Shown here: in pieces, positions 35,926-45,865 of the stretch
Numbering within the stretch: the stretch's first letter is position 1
How the letters are laid out: each line of letters opens with the position of its first letter
NCBI GenBank assembly: GCA_014378195.1
Contig: JACMOC010000014.1
Coordinates: 248,001 to 312,000, forward strand
Origin: Oligoflexus sp.
Lineage (GTDB): Bacteria > Bdellovibrionota_B > Oligoflexia > Oligoflexales > Oligoflexaceae
Direction of reading: 5' to 3'
Length of the DNA: 64,000 bases
Notes under the pieces: generated by a model
The model's database searches: none
The model's input: the letters and a program-made list of their open reading frames with translations, nothing else
Told to the model about the DNA's origin: nothing
Program-made: the position numbers and the translations under genes

Positions 35926-38130
35926 ATGAACGGGATTGTGATGTCTTTGCTTGTCCTGCTTGCCAGTGCCTTACCTTTGGTTTTACCCCTGGCCCGCAAT
36001 CTCGAATACGAATATGCCAGCCTCGTGGCTTACTTACTCCTCGCAATTCCAATCGTCCTTTATTGGGTTCCTAAACAAACCGTTCCTTCGCCACGGCGCG
36101 CTGCGTTGCAACTCGCCGTCTCGTCTCTCATCAGCTTTATGCCCGCATTTATTATGTTTCGTCTAGGCAGCTGCCAGTGTAGCGAAAACGACTTCCGCTT
36201 TTGGTGGGCGCTTCAGATCTTTCCCCATCTCCTTCTGAGCCACGGTGCAGCCTGGCTCATGCTGAAGGGCAAAGAACGCCGCATGAAAGGGGTCCCGGCG
36301 ACTTATATCGCTACGTTGGGTCTCCTGTTTTTGCAGATGGCCTGGACGCTTTGGAGCATGCCTCAGAAACGCATCACGCACCTTCTCACGGGATTTATCC
36401 ACGGTGCGATCTATGACAACGGCATTGGAGTCGATGCCGGAATCTGGTGGGCCCGGGGTAGTCATGCCTTCATCGCCCTTTCCCTACTCAGCCTGGCGCT
36501 TTATCATCGCCGTCTCGGTCGGGGCATGGCGACTGCAGCCTTGATCCTCGCTCTCGGCACCGGCTGGAAAGCCGCTCAATTTCCGAGCACGTCTCACGGC
36601 ATTGCCGCATTGAACGAACTGATGCCGGACACCCGGAGTTCGCGCTTTTTTACCCTGCATTACAACAAAAGCAAAACCACGTATGACCCGAGCGCGATAG
36701 ACCAGATCTTTGCGTCGGCAGAATTTCATACCCAAGATATCGCCCAAAAATTGATGACGTTCGATACGCATGTTGAGCTCTATGTTTATCCCACCCGGAT
36801 GGACAAAAAACTCTGGTTTGGCGGTGACGGCACGGATATTACCGACGTAAAAACACCCTCCGTGCACATCATAGCCGAACAATGGCCGCACGGGACTCTT
36901 CGTCACGAACTCGTCCATGCGATGGCTTCGTCCTTTGCGTTTTACGGGCTTGGATTCCACCCCAATATGGCCTTTACAGAGGGCCTCGCTGTCGCGCTCG
37001 CTCCGAGCGAAGAGGACGTCTCGCTGCACAGTGGTTCCGCGAATATTCTCAGAACCCAAAAGGTTGATCCGGTCAAACTTTTTTCCCCTATGTTTTGGGG
37101 GGAATCCGGTCGAAGAGCCTATACCGTCGCTGGTTCGCTCATCACTTTTTTGATCGATAATTATGGCATCAGCAAAGTTAAAGATCTTTATGCGGGCGCC
37201 TCGTGGCACGATACCTTCGGCAAAGAAACCGAAACGGTGGTGGGCGACTGGAAATCTTTTCTGGAACAAAATTACGCTGACAAAACCGAGGATTTTACGG
37301 CCGAAGCCCTCTATCGATATCCCGGTCTTTTGTATGACCTTTGTCCTCATAGCAAGGCTCTGCTAGCGAGTTCCAACCACGGATTAATGACGACTCTCCG
37401 GCAGCCCTCCAACTGGATCGCGGATAAAGACTACTGGCCTTGGCGCTTATCGATCGAACCGGGGCCGGCAACAAACCTCCAATCTCTTAGGGCCGACTAT
37501 TTCAAAGAAGGGGCCACTCTGGAGCTTTTAGCAAAGGTGCAAAAAGAGCACAACGATCCGCCCAAAGCCCTTGAGGATGTGGAAGCTGCAAGTCTCGAAT
37601 TCGACATCCTTATGCGCCTGAAACGAAGTGACGAAGCCAAAATTCTGATCAATAAATTGATTGCGCAACTCGAGCATTTTAAACTGGGTGACGGCAACCG
37701 CCGTCAGCTTTGGAGCCGTAAAATATTGGGTGAACTGCCGGGCTCTTCCGCCCAGGCCTGGCTTGCCCTGCTTGCGGGACAAAACAGTTCGGTGCCGACT
37801 CTCGATGCGGCGCCTGCTCAAACACCTTGGCTTTTGAATTATCTCTTCCTTCGGAATCACCGCTTTGCTGAGAATGAAAGGGATTTGCTGGACGCACTGG
37901 TGCAAAGAGCGGTGCCTACGGAACTACCGAATAGTTTTGCAGTGGAATGGTGGAAATATATAGGTAACCGTCGATTCGAACTTCGCGATTATGAAGCGGC
38001 TTCGCTCGCCTTCAAAAACGCAGCGGCCGTGGCTCCAGAGGGCTCGCGGGCTGCTATCCTCCTGGCGGCCGAAGAAGCGCTTTTTGATCTGCGTCTTGAG
38101 CACGCCAAGGCTCATAACGTTCACCACTGA
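35926..38130 (+). CDS. Membrane-embedded gluzincin-type metallopeptidase-like protein with TPR tail
   Basis: A 734-residue protein. Residues 1-215 hold about six membrane helices. A periplasmic domain follows with H327-E-L-V-H331 and Glu352 in MAFTEGLA, 20 residues after the second His: the zinc ligands and catalytic Glu of a gluzincin (peptidase MA-like) site. From about 520 the sequence is helical with TPR-like pairs (FELRDYEAASLAFKNAAAVAPEGSRAA). The combination suggests an envelope protease, but no family name is certain and substrate is unknown. Its stop is 4 bases from the convergent GNAT gene's stop. Confidence 0.6.
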   Translation: MNGIVMSLLVLLASALPLVLPLARNLEYEYASLVAYLLLAIPIVLYWVPKQTVPSPRRAALQLAVSSLISFMPAFIMFRLGSCQCSENDFRFWWALQIFPHLLLSHGAAWLMLKGKERRMKGVPATYIATLGLLFLQMAWTLWSMPQKRITHLLTGFIHGAIYDNGIGVDAGIWWARGSHAFIALSLLSLALYHRRLGRGMATAALILALGTGWKAAQFPSTSHGIAALNELMPDTRSSRFFTLHYNKSKTTYDPSAIDQIFASAEFHTQDIAQKLMTFDTHVELYVYPTRMDKKLWFGGDGTDITDVKTPSVHIIAEQWPHGTLRHELVHAMASSFAFYGLGFHPNMAFTEGLAVALAPSEEDVSLHSGSANILRTQKVDPVKLFSPMFWGESGRRAYTVAGSLITFLIDNYGISKVKDLYAGASWHDTFGKETETVVGDWKSFLEQNYADKTEDFTAEALYRYPGLLYDLCPHSKALLASSNHGLMTTLRQPSNWIADKDYWPWRLSIEPGPATNLQSLRADYFKEGATLELLAKVQKEHNDPPKALEDVEAASLEFDILMRLKRSDEAKILINKLIAQLEHFKLGDGNRRQLWSRKILGELPGSSAQAWLALLAGQNSSVPTLDAAPAQTPWLLNYLFLRNHRFAENERDLLDALVQRAVPTELPNSFAVEWWKYIGNRRFELRDYEAASLAFKNAAAVAPEGSRAAILLAAEEALFDLRLEHAKAHNVHH

Positions 38131-38134
38131 TCTT

Positions 38135-39256
38135 TTAGATCAAGGTGAGATCGACAAAGCGCCTCTGCGCAGGTATTTCCCCAACGTCCTGGTAAGCTTC
38201 CGATTTTTTGAGCCAGTGCGAAAACACCTGTATGTTTTCCTTCACTTTCGTTATCCCTTCCAGCGAAGTCTGTAGGGGATCAAATTCGTTGAAACCCACG
38301 CTTAAAAACTGATGCCGGTTCTCGCTGCGGACGCGATTGACGAGGAACCGTGTCAGCTCGCCCAGGGCGCCGACCTTATCGAGGGGTGCAGCGGGCCACC
38401 TTATGAAGGTATAACTCAAAGCCTGACCTTCCTTGGGCGCGGGCGGAAGCTTCCATAAGAGACCGAAAAAAGCGAGTAGCCTGACCCCCGTTTTCATAGC
38501 ACGCGTATAATTGGAAACGATCGTTCGTCTGAATGAGGACTGATCCCACAAACCTGCACTGGCGACGATCGTCTGATTTTTGTCTACGGCAAGCCAGACA
38601 TCCTTGATCGTAAACGAAGGATGTTTTGCAAACTGCTTTTTAAGCCATCCCACAGTGAATTCAGGAGCTCCGGGCGCTCCCCCATAACTCTTCTGCATGA
38701 GGGCTGCGATGGAGGGCATATCAAACGCCGTCGCCTGACGGTAAGAGAACTCTTTCGAGGGCCAATAACCCCGTACCGGCAAAAGCTGGTAAAAAATGAT
38801 CTTGCCTTCGGTATTAACCGCAAAATCGTCACCGAGAAGTTTGTGCGTGTTAATCGCCGCGTTGTTGCCCTCCAGGATCTCCACCATGCCGTGATCGTAG
38901 GCGCCTGAGTAAAGCATGTCTCGGTATATAAGAATGAGTCTGGCAGCGATTTTAGACCGCCTGAGCGTCGGATCCGTCCGAAGATCCCCGATATGCAAGA
39001 CCTTGATTGTTTTATCGCCGCGTTTCTCATGCTTCTCGGTAAAGGCCACACACGCGACCAAGTCGCCATCGGCCGGTCTTTCCACGACGTATATATGGGC
39101 CTTTTCGCCTTGAATGCGATTGGTCGCGAAAAAATCAGGGTAGCGATCAGTATACATCTCGAATTGTCCCTGCATCGGACAGCGGCGGGCCAGATCGATC
39201 AGACGCTCATTGTCTTCGGGCCGCGCTTCACGAATAATGAACTCGTCTTCGCTCAT
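38135..39256 (-). CDS. GNAT-family acetyltransferase-like protein
   Basis: A 373-residue cytosolic protein. The N-terminal half is a GNAT fold: FIIREARPEDNERLIDLARR, VYVVERPADGDLVACVAF and HIGDLRTDPTLRRSKIAARLI, where the R-x-x-K-I-A-x-x-L stretch stands in the acetyl-CoA site. A second GNAT-like unit begins near residue 185 (FSYRQATAFDMPSIAALM). Substrate unknown. ATG 39256 has GAGGGA 8 bases upstream; a longer frame to 39322 lacks one. It is convergent with the metallopeptidase gene. Confidence 0.7.
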   Translation of the reverse strand: MSEDEFIIREARPEDNERLIDLARRCPMQGQFEMYTDRYPDFFATNRIQGEKAHIYVVERPADGDLVACVAFTEKHEKRGDKTIKVLHIGDLRTDPTLRRSKIAARLILIYRDMLYSGAYDHGMVEILEGNNAAINTHKLLGDDFAVNTEGKIIFYQLLPVRGYWPSKEFSYRQATAFDMPSIAALMQKSYGGAPGAPEFTVGWLKKQFAKHPSFTIKDVWLAVDKNQTIVASAGLWDQSSFRRTIVSNYTRAMKTGVRLLAFFGLLWKLPPAPKEGQALSYTFIRWPAAPLDKVGALGELTRFLVNRVRSENRHQFLSVGFNEFDPLQTSLEGITKVKENIQVFSHWLKKSEAYQDVGEIPAQRRFVDLTLI

Positions 39257-39338
39257 GATGGTTCCCTCATTTGACTTAATCTTCCTCGTTTCTACCGCTC
39301 GCCTCTGCCCCTCGCAAGGCATAAAACCATATAAACGG

Positions 39339-39367
39339 AAAAAGGCGCCCTTCGCAAGAAAGGCGCC
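39339..39367 (-). terminator. Rho-independent terminator of the VWA lipoprotein gene
   Basis: GGCGCC (39362-39367) pairs with GGCGCC (39344-39349) on the minus strand, followed by TTTTT (39339-39343). It lies 20 bases beyond the stop at 39387. Confidence 0.8.
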
Positions 39368-39386
39368 GCGTCGTGTGACGAAGAGT

Positions 39387-40589
39387 TTAGAGTGGTTTTG
39401 TTGTAGTGACTTTATAGGTCAAAACGATATCTGAACCCAACGCCGGCTCACTTCCTGCTTTGAACGTCACGACGTTGCCCATCACCGTGTAGTCAGCCGC
39501 TGTGATCGCATCACCATTGGATTTCATACCGATGATAACAACAGAACCTGAATCAGGTGTTTGTTTGACAGTGAATTGAGCACTTAGAAGTTTGGCAATG
39601 TTTTTGGAAATACGTTCAAGAGTTTTCTTATAACTTGCATCACAGATATTGCCGTAGTTGATTGCACCATCGGCTTTATAGTCAACAAGTCTCTGGTACT
39701 GGAATCCTTTGGAACCTGCAGTTTTGCATTCTTCGCCTGGTGGTGCAAAGATACCGTAAAACGCTGCGTTTTTGCCAACAACGCGTTTCAGGTCTTTTTC
39801 AACATAGTCGATAGCATACTGCTCAGTACGAGCCGGACTCGTTGGACAGTCGCTCCCTTCGTTACTGCAATTGTCTTCGTCGCTGACGATGAGCACTGCA
39901 ATGGTTGAGTTCGGACGAACCCAAGGTTTTTGTGGGCATTTCAACGCCGTGACCATCTGCAGGATGCCCTGCTCATTTCCGCTGCCGCCAGTCCCCGCAC
40001 TGACCGCCTTCACAAACTTGGCTTCCATGTCGGCATCGGTCGGTTTGATAAGAGTCAGATCACACCTATCGTTACCCAATAGGTCGGTTTTTTGTGTGGT
40101 CGTAACAACACCGATCTGCCAGTTCGCATCTTTTAGAGAAACGATCAAATCATTGAGTTTGGTCGAGAGGTTGGCCTGCTCTTCATTCATCGAGCTTGAA
40201 TCATCAATCACAATTGCGATATCAACTAATCCATTCAGACCTTGCTGCGTTTGTGTCTCTTCCACCGTGATCGTCTCCGTCAAGGGAACGGAAGGGATCG
40301 GTGCAGGCGCCGGAACGGTAACCACAGGTGTGCTCGGAGGCGTTGGGGGAAGCTCGGAAGGCTCGCTCGTTATAGGCTCGGTTGTTGGCTCCGCTACAGG
40401 TGCTTCAACCTGTGCGACAGGTGCCTCTGGAGGAGGTGTAACTGTTGGAGGCGCTTCCTCTTTTGTAGAATCAGCTGATTTGCTTATAAGATTGGCCCGC
40501 GGGGGCGCATCCGCCGAGAATTTTGCGCCATTGCAGCCGGCGAGAAAAACGAAGAGGGTGAGGGCGATAGGGGTTTTTGTATGAAACAT
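39387..40589 (-). CDS. VWA-domain lipoprotein with Pro-rich linker
   Basis: A 400-residue lipoprotein with a textbook lipobox (LAGC, Cys19). Residues 30-115 are a Pro/Glu/Val-rich spacer (PPTVTPPPEAPVAQVEAPVA), long enough to hold the domain away from the membrane. The VWA domain has an intact metal site D129-x-S131-x-S133 (DDSSS) and four Cys residues. A C-terminal beta module (GSVVIIGMKSNGDAITAADY...) matches the one in the lipoprotein at 17.0-18.1 kb, making the two paralogues. Ligand unknown. It has its own terminator. Confidence 0.8.
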   Translation of the reverse strand: MFHTKTPIALTLFVFLAGCNGAKFSADAPPRANLISKSADSTKEEAPPTVTPPPEAPVAQVEAPVAEPTTEPITSEPSELPPTPPSTPVVTVPAPAPIPSVPLTETITVEETQTQQGLNGLVDIAIVIDDSSSMNEEQANLSTKLNDLIVSLKDANWQIGVVTTTQKTDLLGNDRCDLTLIKPTDADMEAKFVKAVSAGTGGSGNEQGILQMVTALKCPQKPWVRPNSTIAVLIVSDEDNCSNEGSDCPTSPARTEQYAIDYVEKDLKRVVGKNAAFYGIFAPPGEECKTAGSKGFQYQRLVDYKADGAINYGNICDASYKKTLERISKNIAKLLSAQFTVKQTPDSGSVVIIGMKSNGDAITAADYTVMGNVVTFKAGSEPALGSDIVLTYKVTTTKPL

Positions 40590-40700
40590 GAGTTTACTCC
40601 TGGGAAGCGAGCTCCGTTATGAGCTCACGGTTATTATAAAAGAACTGACTGGGCAATTGGGACCGAGCGCTGTGGGCTCAACTACTCTTTATTCAAGAGG

Positions 40701-43700
40701 CTAAAGGTGAGACTTGTTGGGACACAACCATTTCCTCAACACTTTTTGCAGCGTTTTTGAGTCGATTGGCTTCGAAACATGATCGTTCATCCCTGCCGCC
40801 AGACACTTTTCCAACTCGCCTTTCATGGCATTCGCTGTCATCGCCACGATAGGCAGAGTGACAAATCGCCCATTTACTGTCTCCCGCATGAGACGGGTAG
40901 ACTCGTAACCATCCATGACAGGCATCTGACAATCCATGAAAACTAAATCGTAATGTCTAGCCTGGACGGCCTCCAAAGCGGCTAGGCCATTGACAGCCAG
41001 GTCCACGCTCAAACCGAACTTTTCGAGCATTTTTTTGGCTACGATCTGGTTGACCACAACATCCTCAACCACCAGAACTTTTACGGACCCATCGAATTTC
41101 AAAGGCCCGTGTGTTGTGTCTATCGGTATCGCGCCGCTCGCCATGAATTCTTTTTCCGAAACAGCTTCCAGCTCAACGGTGAACCTAAACGTAGAACCGA
41201 GGCCCTCTGTACTCTCCACACCAATTGTGCCGCCCATTTTTTCAACGAGGTTTTTGCAGATGGAAAGCCCAAGGCCGGTGCCTCCGTAGCGCCGCGTCGT
41301 GGAACTGTCGGCCTGAGAAAACGATTGAAACAGTTTCTGCTGACCACCCGGAGATATGCCTATCCCGGAATCGAGGATCTCAAATCGAATCCGGTTTTTA
41401 TGCTCGGGAACGCTATGCGCCTGCAACTGGATAGTCCCTGATGACGTGAATTTCACAGCATTGCTTAACAGGTTGGTCAGAATCTGTCTAAGCCGACCAG
41501 CATCTCCCTTTACAAACAAAGGCAGATTGGGATCGAGCTCAAGTTTAAAGTCGAGGCCCTTCTGCTTGATGTTAAACGACACCATCAAAACCGCATCATC
41601 AACGGCAGAAAAGAGCTCAAAAGGCACGTTTTCAAACTCAAGTTTGCCGGCCTCAATTTTGGAGAAATCAAGAATATCGTTAATGACTGTAAGAAGGGCT
41701 TCACCCGACCTCTTGATGCCCGTAACATAATTTTTCTGCTCGGTGGTGAGAGTAGTATCCAACACGAGGTTAGTCATGCCCAGTACACCGTTGATCGGCG
41801 TGCGTATCTCGTGAGACATGCAGGCGAGGAAATCACTTTTAAGTCGTGAGGACTCGATCGCCGCTTTTTCCCGAATCGCCAGCTGAGACTTCTGCTCCTC
41901 GGCATCACGAATCGTCGTCACATCATAAGTTGTTCCGACGTGCCTTACCACGGCGCCTTGCTCATTGCGAATAAAGCGCGACTTGTAGCTGATCCAGTGC
42001 AGGGAACCATCAGGCCAAATAACCCGATACTCCATAGAATTTCCTGTGCCTTCACTCAGGCGATTGGGATCTAAAGTTTCGGCTACACGGTTTTTGTCAT
42101 CGGGATGGACACGGTCCAGGAGAGTATTAAGGGTCAAGTTCTGGACTTTTTCGGGATAACCATACATGCGATCGTGAAACGCTGTCCGTGACAGAACGCC
42201 AGAACTGATAGCATAGTCCCAGGTCCCGACTTGCGCGGCTTCATGGGTGAGCTCGAGAGACAGCTTCGCCTCTTCAAGCTCCTGCGTTCGGCTTTTTTGA
42301 TCATGAATGTCTGTGCACGAACTGATCCATTTAACTATGTCGCCCGTAGCGCTGCTCACGGGAATCGATCGTTCGACAAACCAACGGTAGTCATCTACGT
42401 TTGCATCGAAGAGCCTGAATTCGCTGGTAAAGGGAACACCTGTCTGCACGGCACTCTTCCAGGCAATTACAAAATGCAAACGGTCGTCCTCGTGAAGGAG
42501 GGCCTCATGCCAGCTTTCAACTGTTTGATGCGGGGATCGGCCGCTCGTGAAATCGAACCAACGTTTGTTGCAGTATTGAAACGAGCCATCGGCGGAGGCC
42601 GTCCAAACGAGTTGCGTTATACTATCAGCCAGTTGTTCAAAATCGGCCACTAGGTTTTCGACCTCAAGGTTTCGACCGGTGATCACCAAAAGAAAGGTGC
42701 CCAGCAAAGCTGCTAAAAGCAGGCCTAAAACCATAAAAACCCAGGGGACGATTTCGTTTTGAAGCGATATGAACTTGGAATTAGGGGCAAATATCAAGGT
42801 GAACTTATAATCACCAAACGCTATCTCACGATATGTCCCGAGGTTTAAGACCCTAGAGCCATAATTCGATTGATTATCCCCGTTAAACGTCGCGAGGACC
42901 TCGGGGTTTCCCGTGTCATCGTATTGGGAGACAGTGACTTTAAGCCCGTTATAAAGCGGCCTAGAGAGGAGAGGCAGAATAATATCCTCGATTCGGACGC
43001 TTGTCGAAACGTAACCACGCAGGTCAGTGCGTCGGCTCGTTACAGTGTCGCCGGTGGTTAGCTTAAAGACAGGAGCAACCAAGAAAAGAGCCGGTTTATT
43101 GACCTTGTCGGAAATAACGCGCGCGACGGACTTGACTTGATATCGACCACTATCGCGGGCCATCTCCAGCGCTTGCCGGCGCCGCGGTTCAGAGGCAACG
43201 TTAAATCCCAATGCCGAGCGATAAGGCTCGCTTGGCTCAATATAGGTAAAAGGAAAATATTCGTCTCTGACGGAAGGCGCGATGTTTTCGTTGAACTCGT
43301 TCCTCTCAAATATCGCGTAATCGGGCCTCACCTTCAGACGCATCGATTCTTCAAAGGCGGCTTTTTCCGAACCTTTGACGCGCGGTATCCAGTTAAGGAC
43401 CTTGAGGTCACGATGGGAGTCGAGCGAATGAAACACGAGTTTTGCATATTCATCGCGGCTTACGTCCTGATCGATCGTAAAATGCCGCTCTACCGACAAA
43501 ACCGCATCCAGATAATTCTCAAAATTATTTTTGACCTGCATTGCGACCTGATCGCTTTTGGAATCAAAATCATCACGAATGGATCGCTGCTGGGATTGAC
43601 TAAAACTCAAATAGAATAGAATGGTAACAACCAAGAGGCCGAGCATGGGTAAAGCCACGGACAGGCGGCGACGTTTCCATACCGTTTTCGATCGTCCAAA

Positions 43701-44318
43701 AAGGGCCATCATGATGGGCGAAACGACGAGGACTCCGATGGTATCCCCCAACCACCACATAGCAGCGTTTTGCATAAAGTGCTCAGCGGGAATGATATTC
43801 CAAAAAAGGAGAGAAAGAGGCCCTACCAGGCTATTCAGCAGGCAACTGATTGGACCGCCTAAACTCATAAAGAGGAGGATTTCACGCGTGCGTGTAAGGC
43901 GCAGAGGGAGCTGCGTAAACTTCGCGACCAAAACATGCCCAAGCAAGGCTTGGAGCGTCGCTCCTACAGCTATCGAACCGGCAACGTACAATCCATCTGG
44001 AGTCAGAGTGAAAGCAAGTGCAGGTGCAGATGCAGATGCAGATGCAGATGCAGATGCCTGAAAGTCGACGGATTGAAGAAAGTTAAGGAGGAAAGATCCG
44101 AGAAAAATACCAGGCCAGTATCGTCTTCCAAAAAGGAGAAGGATAGAGAGGGCAATCCCGGAAGCAGGAAATATGGGCGATGCATAGCCGGGTGGTATGG
44201 CCAGTAGAAGTCCAAGTTTGCCCGAGACCGCATAAAGAACGGCGGTCAGCAAAGCGCCGAGGACCCATCGGCCCGGACCATTTGCTTGAGCGCTCTCTAT
44301 TTTGGACTTAAGGTCCAT
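40701..44318 (-). CDS. MASE1-CHASE-PAS-PAS hybrid sensor histidine kinase
   Basis: A 1205-residue inner-membrane kinase. The MASE1 sensor occupies about 15-230 ([33 protein letters not shown]) and includes an (Ala-Ser)5 stretch encoded by a hexanucleotide repeat. A periplasmic CHASE domain (about 255-460) and a membrane helix (about 525-548) follow, then two PAS domains (about 575-815), the dimerisation helix with His836 (MSHEIRTP), the ATPase domain with [10 protein letters not shown], and a receiver with Asp1129 ([11 protein letters not shown]). All phosphotransfer residues are present. The OmpR-type regulator and HPt genes are divergent from it, completing a phosphorelay. Confidence 0.92.
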   Translation of the reverse strand: MDLKSKIESAQANGPGRWVLGALLTAVLYAVSGKLGLLLAIPPGYASPIFPASGIALSILLLFGRRYWPGIFLGSFLLNFLQSVDFQASASASASASAPALAFTLTPDGLYVAGSIAVGATLQALLGHVLVAKFTQLPLRLTRTREILLFMSLGGPISCLLNSLVGPLSLLFWNIIPAEHFMQNAAMWWLGDTIGVLVVSPIMMALFGRSKTVWKRRRLSVALPMLGLLVVTILFYLSFSQSQQRSIRDDFDSKSDQVAMQVKNNFENYLDAVLSVERHFTIDQDVSRDEYAKLVFHSLDSHRDLKVLNWIPRVKGSEKAAFEESMRLKVRPDYAIFERNEFNENIAPSVRDEYFPFTYIEPSEPYRSALGFNVASEPRRRQALEMARDSGRYQVKSVARVISDKVNKPALFLVAPVFKLTTGDTVTSRRTDLRGYVSTSVRIEDIILPLLSRPLYNGLKVTVSQYDDTGNPEVLATFNGDNQSNYGSRVLNLGTYREIAFGDYKFTLIFAPNSKFISLQNEIVPWVFMVLGLLLAALLGTFLLVITGRNLEVENLVADFEQLADSITQLVWTASADGSFQYCNKRWFDFTSGRSPHQTVESWHEALLHEDDRLHFVIAWKSAVQTGVPFTSEFRLFDANVDDYRWFVERSIPVSSATGDIVKWISSCTDIHDQKSRTQELEEAKLSLELTHEAAQVGTWDYAISSGVLSRTAFHDRMYGYPEKVQNLTLNTLLDRVHPDDKNRVAETLDPNRLSEGTGNSMEYRVIWPDGSLHWISYKSRFIRNEQGAVVRHVGTTYDVTTIRDAEEQKSQLAIREKAAIESSRLKSDFLACMSHEIRTPINGVLGMTNLVLDTTLTTEQKNYVTGIKRSGEALLTVINDILDFSKIEAGKLEFENVPFELFSAVDDAVLMVSFNIKQKGLDFKLELDPNLPLFVKGDAGRLRQILTNLLSNAVKFTSSGTIQLQAHSVPEHKNRIRFEILDSGIGISPGGQQKLFQSFSQADSSTTRRYGGTGLGLSICKNLVEKMGGTIGVESTEGLGSTFRFTVELEAVSEKEFMASGAIPIDTTHGPLKFDGSVKVLVVEDVVVNQIVAKKMLEKFGLSVDLAVNGLAALEAVQARHYDLVFMDCQMPVMDGYESTRLMRETVNGRFVTLPIVAMTANAMKGELEKCLAAGMNDHVSKPIDSKTLQKVLRKWLCPNKSHL
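44014..44055. repeat. Hexanucleotide tandem repeat inside the MASE1 coding region
   Basis: Five perfect GCAGAT units (44026-44055) follow two variants (GCAAGT, GCAGGT). On the coding strand this reads GCATCT, giving (Ala-Ser)5. Gain or loss of a unit keeps frame and changes a loop by two residues. Confidence 0.9.
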
Positions 44319-44653
44319 GTCATCCTCTTCATAACGTTTCGTCCGATTTTCAATTCATACTGAAAATCATGCCCAAAAACCTTTCGGCTGGTTTTTTGAA
44401 AAGATAATACAGGACCGGCGGCATAGATTGCCTAGCGGGAAAATAAGGGTTTGGCTTCGGATTTTAACTCTCACACGGCAAGGGATTGACTTGGCCTGGA
44501 CAGCGTCCTGGATTAGGTAAAATTCATCTATATTATGCAATTATTTGATAGGCTTACAGAGTTTACTCCGAGATCGATACAAAATCTATTCTAATCTTAC
44601 GTTCATTCCTGTCGATGAGTAGGAGTCATAAGGTTTTGAATGAGGCCGCTTAA
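44319..44653. other. Divergent regulatory region of the phosphorelay
   Basis: This 335-base gap must hold promoters for the hybrid kinase and the response regulator. AAAAACC (44375-44381) and GGTTTTT (44390-44396) form a terminator-like hairpin on either strand, inside the kinase leader, which could be an attenuator. A TTGACT at about 44485 has no good -10 at 17 bases; TATATT at 44530 has a poor -35. Nothing coding is seen. Confidence 0.45.
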
Positions 44654-45382
44654 ATGGAAAAAGAAAAACGTTATACTATCACTCTCGACGATGACCCTAG
44701 CATAAGCAAGATCATTGCTCAGGTGACCGGTATACCTTCGCATCCTTTTACATCGGGAGAAAGCCTTCTTAAAGAGGCCCACTCGCTTGACCCAGTGGCA
44801 GCTTTTGTAGACGTACATCTTGAAATGGACGGCTGCGGCCTGGACTCTATTCCTCGATTTAGGAAGATCTGGCCTTTTACACCCATCATCGTTGTGACGA
44901 GTGATACCAAAGGCGACCTGATCGGTCAGGCGCTTGCCATGGGCGCAAACGATTTTATTCGCAAACCAATCAACGCTCACGAACTCACAGGACGCCTTCA
45001 CGCCCGCATCCTCGAAATGAGCACCCGTCGCAAACACGGCGTGACCGAAATCGGTGATATCAAGTTCAGCCCCGGGCAAGCGTCTGTCACTAAAAACGGC
45101 CAGGTCGCATACCTACCCAAGCTTGAAACACAACTGCTCGGCATGCTACTTGAACAGCGAGATCTGATCGTACCACGCGACGAATTGAAACAAAGACTCT
45201 GGGGCCGTATAGCAGTATCGGAAAACACCTTGGATCGCAAAATCTCCGATATCAGAAAAGCCCTTGCTGACGTGGGATCGAGCTGTATGATTCAATCGCA
45301 CTACAAAAAAGGCATCAGCCTGCGATTTATCGAAGGCGACGTCCGATCTTCCAGTCAGAAGAGTGATGGCAAAGCAAGCTAA
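44654..45382 (+). CDS. OmpR/PhoB-family response regulator
   Basis: A 242-residue DNA-binding regulator. The receiver domain has the acidic pocket D12-D13-D14, phosphoacceptor Asp53 (FVDVHLEMDG), the switch residue in VTSD and Lys in FIRKPI. A winged helix (about 135-230) follows, with LETQLLGMLLEQRDLIVPRDEL and ENTLDRKISDIRKAL, the family's recognition region. It is divergent from the hybrid kinase and followed 19 bases later by an HPt gene, so it is the likely end point of the relay. The promoter it controls is unknown. Confidence 0.92.
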   Translation: MEKEKRYTITLDDDPSISKIIAQVTGIPSHPFTSGESLLKEAHSLDPVAAFVDVHLEMDGCGLDSIPRFRKIWPFTPIIVVTSDTKGDLIGQALAMGANDFIRKPINAHELTGRLHARILEMSTRRKHGVTEIGDIKFSPGQASVTKNGQVAYLPKLETQLLGMLLEQRDLIVPRDELKQRLWGRIAVSENTLDRKISDIRKALADVGSSCMIQSHYKKGISLRFIEGDVRSSSQKSDGKAS

Positions 45383-45401
45383 ACGATAGGAGGCATCTCC
45401 G

Positions 45402-45791
45402 ATGGCCAGCCCCGCAGTGATAGGACCAGTCCTTGACGACGAAATCCTTGAAAATCTCCTGGCTTTGGACGGCAACAAGGGCCTATTCCTCGACGAGTTG
45501 ATTGATATCTATACCAATGCGAGTCCAGCTGCCCTGCTCGCATTGATCAACTGCCTCGAAACCGGCACCCCCAAAGAAATAAGTCGGCTTGCCCACAAAG
45601 TTAGAGGCATGGTGGGTAACCTTGGGGCCATACGCCTTGCAGCAGTCCTCGAATTCATCGAAGTATCGAGCGAGACTCTAGAGCCAGGTGACTTCGCTTC
45701 CCTACCCGACAGCCTTCGCTATGAACAGCAACTTTTCCTCGCTGCCCTGCGTGATCACCGGCATTCCGCAACCAAGAAAAAGCTCCTTTAA
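45402..45791 (+). CDS. HPt (histidine phosphotransfer) domain protein
   Basis: A 129-residue helical protein. The phosphorylatable His65 sits in RLAHKVRGMVGNLGA, close to the HPt consensus A-H-x-L-K-G-x-x-x-N-L-G-A; Lys66-Arg68 and Asn72 are as expected. GGAGG lies upstream of the ATG. It shares a transcription unit with the response regulator and should shuttle phosphate from the hybrid kinase's receiver to it. Confidence 0.85.
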   Translation: MASPAVIGPVLDDEILENLLALDGNKGLFLDELIDIYTNASPAALLALINCLETGTPKEISRLAHKVRGMVGNLGAIRLAAVLEFIEVSSETLEPGDFASLPDSLRYEQQLFLAALRDHRHSATKKKLL

Positions 45792-45865
45792 AAGCCGTCT
45801 TTCCTTGTTTCCCCAGCCACCTTATGCCACCTTTAAACCAGATCTTTTTTTGGTGGTGAATTGTT

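Noticed and set aside
36484-37350. Open frame of nearly 290 codons antisense to the membrane metallopeptidase-like gene
   Set aside because: The sense strand has membrane helices and a zinc site; the antisense product has no recognisable feature.
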